Assembly (NCBI GenBank): GCA_964535715.1
Contig: CAZHUO010000030.1
Location: 1-14,388 of the forward strand
Origin: CAZCCC01 sp964535715
GTDB lineage: Bacteria > Patescibacteriota > Patescibacteriia > Buchananbacterales > UBA6539
DNA length: 14,388 nucleotides
Direction: 5' to 3'
Positions 5,670 through 10,695 of the stretch are shown in pieces. The position numbers were made by a program, and so were the translations under genes. The number at the start of each line of letters is the position of its first letter. Position 1 is the stretch's first letter. The notes beneath the pieces were generated by a model that did no database searches, was not told the origin of the DNA, and saw nothing but the letters and a program-made list of their open reading frames with translations.

Positions 5670-5942
5670 TTATTTAATCGCCGGGCTTGGCACCAAATTT
5701 GGATTTGATTCTTTGATAACACTATCCTCGACAACCATTTTTTTTCTGGTTATTGATATTATCTGGCTTTTGGCAATTATCAATTTTTGATGCCAAAGGC
5801 CTTTGATTAAGCCAGTGCTTACATGATAGTTGATTATAGTATTTAAATCGATGTCAATTTCAAAAGAATCAATCCGGCCTAAATTCTGGCCGCTTTCGGT
5901 ATAAACAGGCAAGCCGATTAAATCATTGCTTAAAATTTTCAT
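5670..5942 (-). CDS. PRC-barrel domain protein
   Basis: A 90-aa protein starting M-K-I-L-S-N-D-L-I-G-L-P-V-Y and continuing G-Q-N-L-G-R-I-D-S-F-E-I-D (18-30), the recognisable start of a PRC-barrel: a small beta-barrel found in RimM and photosynthetic reaction centre H subunits that mediates RNA-protein or protein-protein contacts. The barrel fills nearly the whole protein, and the last 15 residues (S-N-P-N-L-V-P-S-P-A-I-K) look disordered. It lies 90 bp downstream of yidC on the same strand, so it may be co-transcribed. A TTGACA on the minus strand at 6026-6021 has no -10 at a usable distance. No partner can be inferred. Confidence 0.78.
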   Translation of the reverse strand: MKILSNDLIGLPVYTESGQNLGRIDSFEIDIDLNTIINYHVSTGLIKGLWHQKLIIAKSQIISITRKKMVVEDSVIKESNPNLVPSPAIK

Positions 5943-6032
5943 TTGATTTTATTGGCGACGTAAGGTGAGGAAAGCAAAAAATATTAGATTTTTTGTTTTC
6001 GAGCCAAAAAGCCATCAATGTGTCAATACCCT

Positions 6033-6761
6033 TTATTTAATTACTTCGACTTCCGGCTTCTTCTTAAACATAATTTTTTGTTGAAAAACTGTCAATAGCG
6101 TTGTAATAAGCCAATATAAGACAAGACCGGCCGGAAGGCTTACTCCAATAAATACTGTCATTATCGGCATTAAATAAAGCATCTGCTTGTTAACCATTGC
6201 CATCATATCCTCGTCTTTTGCCCCGGAGGAAACTTTTTTAGGTCTTGTTGTTGTTAACATTTTTGTCTGCCAAAATTGAGACAGACCGGTTAAAACCGCC
6301 AAAACCACATTTGACTTTGCCAAATCCAAAAATCCAAAAGTAATTGGGTTAAGCTGACCGGGATTTTGAACAAAAGGATAAAGCAAGTCCAAACTTTTGA
6401 CATCAAGTCCGGTTCTAAAAACTTGAAAAACCGCTATTAAAAACGGCAGCTGGATAAGTAAGGGAAGACAAGAAGAAAGGGGATTAACTTTATTGCTTTT
6501 ATAAAGCTCCATCATCTCTTTGGCCAATTTTTCCTTGTCATCCTTATATTTTTTCTTTAGTTCCTCCATTTTTGGCTGCAAATCCTGCAAAGCTTTTTGC
6601 GATTTTATTGACTGTTGAGAAAGCGGGTATAAAACCAGCTTAATAAGTACAGTCAAAATAATAATTGCAATTCCCAAATCATGCCCGGGCACGACATTAT
6701 ATAAAAAAACCAAAAAATTAAGCAATGGTTGATATAAAAGTGTATTGAAAAGCTCTACCAT
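6033..6761 (-). CDS. yidC: Membrane protein insertase YidC (short form)
   Basis: A 242-aa YidC/Oxa1 insertase, which places proteins in the cytoplasmic membrane alone or with SecYEG. Hydrophobic segments lie near 10-25, 30-48, 98-117, 148-163 and 193-225. The cytoplasmic coiled-coil hairpin (about 50-90) carries Q-S-I-K-S-Q-K-A-L-Q-D-L-Q-P-K (50-64). N-P-L-S-S-C-L-P-L-L-I-Q-L-P (93-106) is the family hallmark before the third core helix. The large periplasmic domain of Gram-negative YidC is absent. The basic groove residue, usually arginine, appears as K41 in V-L-I-K-L-V-L-Y-P-L. The C-terminus is short and basic. ATG 6761 has no Shine-Dalgarno site. It follows yidD by 87 bp. Confidence 0.95.
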   Translation of the reverse strand: MVELFNTLLYQPLLNFLVFLYNVVPGHDLGIAIIILTVLIKLVLYPLSQQSIKSQKALQDLQPKMEELKKKYKDDKEKLAKEMMELYKSNKVNPLSSCLPLLIQLPFLIAVFQVFRTGLDVKSLDLLYPFVQNPGQLNPITFGFLDLAKSNVVLAVLTGLSQFWQTKMLTTTRPKKVSSGAKDEDMMAMVNKQMLYLMPIMTVFIGVSLPAGLVLYWLITTLLTVFQQKIMFKKKPEVEVIK

Positions 6762-6765
6762 AACA

Positions 6766-6788
6766 TAAGGATTATGAAGTAAGGATTA
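6766..6788. repeat. Short direct repeat between yidC and yidD
   Basis: TAAGGATTA occurs at 6766-6774 and 6780-6788 in the 87-bp yidC-yidD spacer. The spacer is otherwise AT-rich with no clear promoter or terminator. It is probably low-complexity spacer. Confidence 0.35.
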
Positions 6789-6848
6789 AGACATAAGAGA
6801 TAAAACAATCTTATTACTTATTTCTTAATTCCTATTTCTTTTTAAAAA

Positions 6849-7103
6849 TTAGGGTACCGGATCGTAACCGCCTTTGTTAAACGGATTGCAGCGTAAAATA
6901 CGGTTAAACGCCATTAGCCCGCCTCTAATTATACCGTACTTTTCAATGGCTTTATAGCCGTATTCGGAACAAGTCGGGTTAAATCGACAAAAACCATAGG
7001 GAAAAAAGTGACGAAAAATTCCATGATCAAAAGACAAGGTCTTTTGGTAGATTTTGATTAGCCTTAGAACAAAGTAGCGAGGATAGTATTTTAATTGATT
7101 CAT
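6849..7103 (-). CDS. yidD: Membrane protein insertion efficiency factor YidD
   Basis: An 84-aa YidD. F-C-R-F-N-P-T-C-S-E-Y-G (38-49), A-I-E-K-Y-G (52-57), R-I-L-R-C-N-P (68-74) and the terminal G-G-Y-D-P-V-P (78-84) match the family almost residue for residue, including the three conserved cysteines C39, C45 and C72. The N-terminus (about 1-22) is amphipathic and basic, consistent with membrane-surface attachment near YidC. Its ATG overlaps the rnpA stop in an ATGA (7100-7103), which argues for translational coupling in the rpmH-rnpA-yidD-yidC operon. Confidence 0.96.
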   Translation of the reverse strand: MNQLKYYPRYFVLRLIKIYQKTLSFDHGIFRHFFPYGFCRFNPTCSEYGYKAIEKYGIIRGGLMAFNRILRCNPFNKGGYDPVP

Positions 7104-7441
7104 TTTAATAATTTGGCTTTATTTAGCAAAAAAATTACATCTTTCTCCAAATCCTGATATTTTGAGTCAACGGCTTTTTGCCCGGCAGAACAAATAATAT
7201 CATAGTTACCCTTAATTTTTGGCATATTTAAGCGAAAAATTGATCTAAGCTGCCGTTTTAAATAATTTCGTTTTGTTGAAAGTTTGCTAACCTTATTTGA
7301 AACCACCACACCTACCCTCAAAATACCGATTTCATTGGCTAAAAATTTAATTCTTAATCTAGAAGAAAAAAAAGCCTTTCCCAAGGCATTAATTCTTTTA
7401 AAATCCCCGTCTTTTGTCAATCGATATTTAGAAGCAAGCAT
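7100..7441 (-). CDS. rnpA: Ribonuclease P protein component
   Basis: A 113-aa basic protein that binds RnpB RNA and helps remove tRNA 5' leaders. It begins M-L-A-S-K-Y-R-L-T-K-D-G-D-F (the usual L-x-x-x-x-D-F opening). R-V-G-V-V-V-S-N-K-V (42-51) is the central strand. K-R-N-Y-L-K-R-Q-L-R (57-66) is the RNR RNA-binding motif, with Y where arginine is common. It lies 34 bp after rpmH and overlaps yidD by 4 bp. TTTGGAAAT before ATG 7441 is the nearest thing to a ribosome binding site and also forms part of an inverted repeat with the end of rpmH. Confidence 0.95.
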   Translation of the reverse strand: MLASKYRLTKDGDFKRINALGKAFFSSRLRIKFLANEIGILRVGVVVSNKVSKLSTKRNYLKRQLRSIFRLNMPKIKGNYDIICSAGQKAVDSKYQDLEKDVIFLLNKAKLLK

Positions 7442-7442
7442 A

Positions 7443-7486
7443 TTTCCAAATCAAATTAATATCGGATATATAAAGTTATTTGGAAA
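7443..7486 (-). promoter_or_regulatory. Inverted repeat across the rpmH-rnpA junction
   Basis: TTTCCAAAT (7443-7451) and ATTTGGAAA (7478-7486) are a perfect 9-bp inverted pair. It spans the last codons of rpmH and the bases just before the rnpA ATG. In the transcript it could fold into a hairpin with a 26-nt loop that hides the rnpA start region, or serve as a processing site. Its role is inference. Confidence 0.4.
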
Positions 7487-7613
7487 GTCTCTTTCGTTTT
7501 TTTTGTCGACGGCTTTTTAAAACCTTCCGGCCGGTCGGAGTACTCATTCTCTTACGAAAACCGTGCTTTTTTTTGGCCTTTCTTTTATTTGGTTGATAGG
7601 TTCTTTTAGGCAT
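7476..7613 (-). CDS. rpmH: 50S ribosomal protein L34
   Basis: A 45-aa protein read directly from the minus strand: M-P-K-R-T-Y-Q-P-N-K-R-K-A-K-K-K-H-G-F-R, then K-R-M-S-T-P-T-G-R-K-V-L-K-S-R-R. This is the near-invariant L34 sequence (K-R-T-x-Q-P, H-G-F-R, R-M-x-T-x-x-G-R-x-V-L). L34 is a late-assembling 50S protein. The C-terminal tail Q-K-K-R-K-R-L-S-K is typical. It is the first gene of the minus-strand operon continuing into rnpA, yidD and yidC. No Shine-Dalgarno site precedes ATG 7613. Confidence 0.97.
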   Translation of the reverse strand: MPKRTYQPNKRKAKKKHGFRKRMSTPTGRKVLKSRRQKKRKRLSK

Positions 7614-7656
7614 AAAAATTCGTATTTTTTTTAATAAGTTCTGATAATCTTATTAT

Positions 7657-7685
7657 ATAATATCAAAATATAAATATTAAGTCAA
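7657..7685 (-). promoter_or_regulatory. rpmH operon promoter
   Basis: Read on the minus strand, TTGACT (7685-7680) and TATTAT (7662-7657) are 17 bp apart. Each is 5 of 6 to consensus. A perfect TATAAT overlaps the -10 at 7657-7652 but would need a 22-bp spacer. Transcription would start near 7650, about 37 nt before rpmH. Confidence 0.65.
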
Positions 7686-7696
7686 AGGTATTGACT
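7680..7696. promoter_or_regulatory. Palindromic back-to-back -35 boxes
   Basis: AGTCAA (7680-7685), a 5-bp gap, then TTGACT (7691-7696) form a perfect inverted pair. The left half, read on the minus strand, is the rpmH -35. The right half could be a plus-strand -35 with TAAATT (7714-7719, 4 of 6) 17 bp downstream, reading toward dnaA. Confidence 0.5.
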
Positions 7697-7720
7697 AAAC
7701 AAAAAATAAATTTTAAATTG

Positions 7721-7782
7721 ATATACACACTTAATCAACACTTTATTAACATTAAGGCTTAATAATCGAGTTTTGTGGATAA
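7721..7782. promoter_or_regulatory. oriC: DnaA-box array upstream of dnaA (part of oriC)
   Basis: Three DnaA-box-like 9-mers on the plus strand start exactly 11 bp apart: ATATACACA (7721), TAATCAACA (7732) and TTATTAACA (7743). They have one, two and two mismatches to TTATNCACA. A perfect box, TGTGGATAA (complement TTATCCACA), lies in opposite orientation at 7774-7782. Helical phasing and position beside dnaA support an origin or regulatory cluster. Firing at this site is inference. Confidence 0.65.
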
Positions 7783-7790
7783 GTTCTTTA

Positions 7791-7799
7791 TGCTATAAT
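7791..7799 (+). promoter_or_regulatory. Extended -10 promoter of dnaA
   Basis: TGCTATAAT (7791-7799) is a perfect extended -10. No good -35 exists; the place where it would lie (about 7771-7776) overlaps the edge of the perfect DnaA box at 7774-7782. DnaA binding there would block the promoter, the classic autorepression layout. The start would be near 7806, about 63 nt before ATG 7869. Confidence 0.6.
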
Positions 7800-7868
7800 G
7801 TTATCGTTATTAAATCAGTTTTCAGTTTAAATAATATTTTAAGCTCAAAATTCTAAAATATTAGATTT

Positions 7869-9236
7869 ATGGAGGAACAAAAAATCTGGCAAGCGGCCTT
7901 AGGCGAGCTTGAACTCACATTAAGCCGGGCGAATTTTACGACTTGGTTTAAAAATACCTTTATTTCTTCATTTAATGAGGATTCAATAACTATTGGCGTA
8001 CCAAATACTTTTACCAAGGCTTGGCTTGAAAAAAAATACCACTCAGCAATCTTAAAAGCCCTGCAAAAAATTACCGAAAGCAAAATCAGAAACATCAGCT
8101 ACCATGTTGAAATTAGATCAAAAATTATAGAAACCGATTTTACAGATTCCGTCGAAATAAAAACCGATGAGGTCTCAATTTCAAGCACAAACGACGTTTC
8201 ATTCAACGTTAATGAGTTTGGGCTTAATCCCAGATATACTTTTGAAAATTTTGTAATTGGAAAAGCAAATGAGCTTGCACATGCCGCCAGCATAGCTGTT
8301 TCAAAAAAACCCGGCATTGTCTACAACCCTTTGTTCATTTATGGCGGGGTAGGGCTTGGCAAAACTCATTTAGCCCAGGCAATCGGCAATAGAATTATTA
8401 AAGAAACTGGCAAAAAAAATATTTTGTATGTTTCCTGCGAAAAATTCACCAGCGACTTTATTAAATCAATCTCCAGCAATCGGGTGGAAAAATTTAAAGA
8501 CACTTATCGGTCGGTTGATGTTTTGCTTGTTGATGACATCCAATTTTTAGCGGGAAAGGAAGGAATCCAGGAAGCATTTTTTCATACATTTAATGAGCTG
8601 CACCAGGCAAATAAACAGGTGGTTATTACATCTGACAGGCCGCCAAAGGCGATACCGGCCTTGGAAAGCCGACTGGTTTCCCGTTTTGAATGGGGGATGA
8701 TGACTGATATTTCAGCTCCTGACATGGAAACTCGCGCCGCCATACTAAAATATAAATGCTTGGAAAAAAATTATCAGCTTGACGATGAAATAATATCTTA
8801 TATTGCCACCAACATCCAAAACAACGTCAGAGAGCTTGAGGGAGCATTAAATAAAATAATTGCCTATCACCAATTAAACGGCAATGAGCCGACAATTGAA
8901 AGCACCAAAAAAATTATTTCTTCAATTTCGTCCGTTCAAAGAAAAAATTCAATAACCCCAAAACAAATAATTACAATCATTTCACAATTTTATGATATAA
9001 AAATTGAAGATCTGCTTGGCTCCTGCCGAAAAAAGAACCTTGCCTTACCTAGGCAGATTGTGATGTATTTAATGCGTGAAGAGCTTAAAAGTTCATTCCC
9101 TTCTATCGGCCAAGAGATCGGCGGAAGAGATCATACAACAGCAATGCATGCCCATATTAAGATTTCAAGAAATATTAATGACGATGAAAAAATTAATCGC
9201 GATATAAAATTAATTAAGGAAAAACTATATAATTGA
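7869..9236 (+). CDS. dnaA: Chromosomal replication initiator protein DnaA
   Basis: A 455-aa DnaA with the standard four domains. Domain I (1 to about 80) has W-x-x-A-L-x-x-x-E-L and F-x-x-W-F. A short linker (about 81-115) follows. Domain III AAA+ carries Walker A G-G-V-G-L-G-K-T-H (159-167), Walker B L-L-V-D-D-I-Q-F-L-A-G (219-229), S-R-L-x-S-R-F (267-273) and sensor II V-R-E-L-E-G-A-L-N (320-328). Domain IV has the signature G-G-R-D-H-T-T-A-M-H-A (418-428) that reads DnaA boxes. It binds the boxes flanking its own gene and melts oriC. ATG 7869 (M-E-E-Q-K-I-W) matches usual DnaA starts although there is no Shine-Dalgarno site. No key residue is missing. Confidence 0.98.
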   Translation: MEEQKIWQAALGELELTLSRANFTTWFKNTFISSFNEDSITIGVPNTFTKAWLEKKYHSAILKALQKITESKIRNISYHVEIRSKIIETDFTDSVEIKTDEVSISSTNDVSFNVNEFGLNPRYTFENFVIGKANELAHAASIAVSKKPGIVYNPLFIYGGVGLGKTHLAQAIGNRIIKETGKKNILYVSCEKFTSDFIKSISSNRVEKFKDTYRSVDVLLVDDIQFLAGKEGIQEAFFHTFNELHQANKQVVITSDRPPKAIPALESRLVSRFEWGMMTDISAPDMETRAAILKYKCLEKNYQLDDEIISYIATNIQNNVRELEGALNKIIAYHQLNGNEPTIESTKKIISSISSVQRKNSITPKQIITIISQFYDIKIEDLLGSCRKKNLALPRQIVMYLMREELKSSFPSIGQEIGGRDHTTAMHAHIKISRNINDDEKINRDIKLIKEKLYN

Positions 9237-9487
9237 AATTTATAACTTGTTGATAAATATATTTTTTAAGTTTATAAGCCAACCAATAAATTATTAACAA
9301 GCTGTTGATAAAAACAAGAAAAAAATTTACAAAATATTTGTCCAAAATCTATTAACAATTTTATACCCAGTTTAGCAAGAAAAAAATAAAAAATTAATTA
9401 CTAAGACAAGTCAAAATTAACACTTATCCTACTTATCCCCCCGCTTATTATACTAATTATATATATAAATTAATTAATTAATACTAT
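9237..9487. other. oriC: dnaA-dnaN intergenic region, probable oriC core
   Basis: This 251-bp, strongly AT-rich spacer holds DnaA-box-like sites: TGTTGATAA at 9248-9256 and 9303-9311 (complement TTATCAACA, one mismatch to TTATCCACA), TTATTAACA at 9291-9299, and TTATCC elements at 9424 and 9433 inside a 9-bp direct repeat (ACTTATCCT, ACTTATCCC). Sites 9291 and 9303 form an inverted pair separated by 3 bp. The run of A/T at 9455-9487 is a candidate unwinding element. I could not place a good dnaN promoter; TATACT at 9449-9454 lacks a -35. Confidence 0.6.
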
Positions 9488-10642
9488 ATGAAAATATCCT
9501 GTACTCAAGAAAATTTAAATCAAGGTTTATTTTTTGTCAGCCACATCGCTTCTAAAAACACTGCTTTACCGATTTTAAATAATGTTTTAATTCAAAGTAC
9601 GGAAGGAATGATTAAGCTTTCGGCAACTAATTTAGAAATTGGAATAAATTGTGTTATTCGGGGAAAAATTGAAGAAAAGGGCGAATTTACAGTCCAATCA
9701 AAATTATTAGCCGATTATGTTAATTTATTACCAAAACAACAAATTGATTTAAAAATATTAAATAACTTAAAAGATGATCAAAATCAAATTTTGGAAGTAA
9801 AATGTAAAAATTATTCGACAAAAATAAAAGGGCAGCCGGCAACCGATTTTCCATTAATTCCGCAGATTGAAAGGAAAAACGCATATATTTTGGACTGCCA
9901 AAATTTTCGCCAAGCAATAAATCAAGTCATTTTTGCGGTTTCAATCAGTGAAAATCGGCCGGAAATTAACGGGATTCTTTTTGATTTTAATGGTAAGAAT
10001 TTAGTGATGGCGGCTACAGACAGTTATCGTTTAGCGGAAAAAAGAATTGAATTAAGTAAAAAATCCATAAGTGTTCCGCAAAAAGTTATTGTCCCGTCAA
10101 GGACCTTGCAGGAATTACAGAGAATTTTAGGGAGCTTTAAGGATCCGGCGTCAATTTCCGACATTGAAAATATTGAAATATATTTGGCTGAAAATCAAAT
10201 ATTGTTTACTTTGGGAAATGTTGAAATAATTTCTCGTCTGGTAGAGGGTCAATATCCAGATTATCAGCAGATTATTCCCAAGGAATCAAATACTCAGGCG
10301 ATATTGGGAATAAACGATTTAATTAAGGCGACAAAAACAGCAAGCCTTTTTGCCCGAAGCGGAATTTATGATGTTAATTTGGATTTTATTGTTGAAAAAA
10401 ACGAACTTGCGGTTTCCTCGGCAAACAATCAGCTTGGAGAAAATATTTCCCAGCTTGCTTGCGAAATTTCCGGTAAAAAAAATAATATTGTGGTTAATTA
10501 TCGATACCTTTTAGACGGTTTACAAAATATCGATTCTGATCAAGTCGAGATAAAAATAATTGACAGTGCCAGCCCATGTATAGTAAAATCAGGCGACAAA
10601 AATAGCAATTATCTTTATATTATAATGCCGATAAAGCAGTAA
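9488..10642 (+). CDS. dnaN: DNA polymerase III sliding clamp (beta subunit)
   Basis: At 384 aa it is slightly longer than the usual 365-380. The beta clamp dimerises into a ring that holds polymerase on DNA. It opens M-K-I-S-C-T-Q-E-N-L and has P-I-L-N-N-V-L-I (28-35), L-S-A-T-N-L-E-I-G-I (43-52), the I-N-G-I-L-F-D-F block and A-A-T-D-S-Y-R-L-A motif of the second domain, and ends I-I-M-P-I-K-Q, the counterpart of the conserved C-terminal M-P-M-R-L next to the partner-binding pocket. Its loader subunit HolA is encoded in the same window. dnaN is not followed by recF or gyrB; it ends at a strong terminator facing a convergent gene. Confidence 0.97.
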   Translation: MKISCTQENLNQGLFFVSHIASKNTALPILNNVLIQSTEGMIKLSATNLEIGINCVIRGKIEEKGEFTVQSKLLADYVNLLPKQQIDLKILNNLKDDQNQILEVKCKNYSTKIKGQPATDFPLIPQIERKNAYILDCQNFRQAINQVIFAVSISENRPEINGILFDFNGKNLVMAATDSYRLAEKRIELSKKSISVPQKVIVPSRTLQELQRILGSFKDPASISDIENIEIYLAENQILFTLGNVEIISRLVEGQYPDYQQIIPKESNTQAILGINDLIKATKTASLFARSGIYDVNLDFIVEKNELAVSSANNQLGENISQLACEISGKKNNIVVNYRYLLDGLQNIDSDQVEIKIIDSASPCIVKSGDKNSNYLYIIMPIKQ

Positions 10643-10654
10643 ATTCTTTTATAC

Positions 10655-10686
10655 AAAAAAACAGCGGATATATCCGCTGTTTTTTT
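10655..10686. terminator. Perfect bidirectional intrinsic terminator
   Basis: AAAAAAACAGCGGATA (10655-10670) is followed immediately by its exact complement (10671-10686), giving a 32-bp perfect palindrome with an A-tract on one side and TTTTTTT on the other. In RNA it forms a GC-rich stem around a short AU-rich apex. Being symmetrical, it terminates dnaN from the left and the penicillin-binding protein gene from the right. Confidence 0.93.
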
Positions 10687-10695
10687 AATTAGTTT

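Noticed and set aside
5998..6026. Promoter for the PRC-barrel gene from the minus-strand TTGACA at 6026-6021
   Set aside because: No -10 lies at 16-18 bp; the nearest TAATAT is 34 bp away.
9417..9454. dnaN promoter from TTAACA and TATACT
   Set aside because: The spacing is 26 bp, too long for sigma-70. The region is AT-rich enough to give such hexamers by chance.
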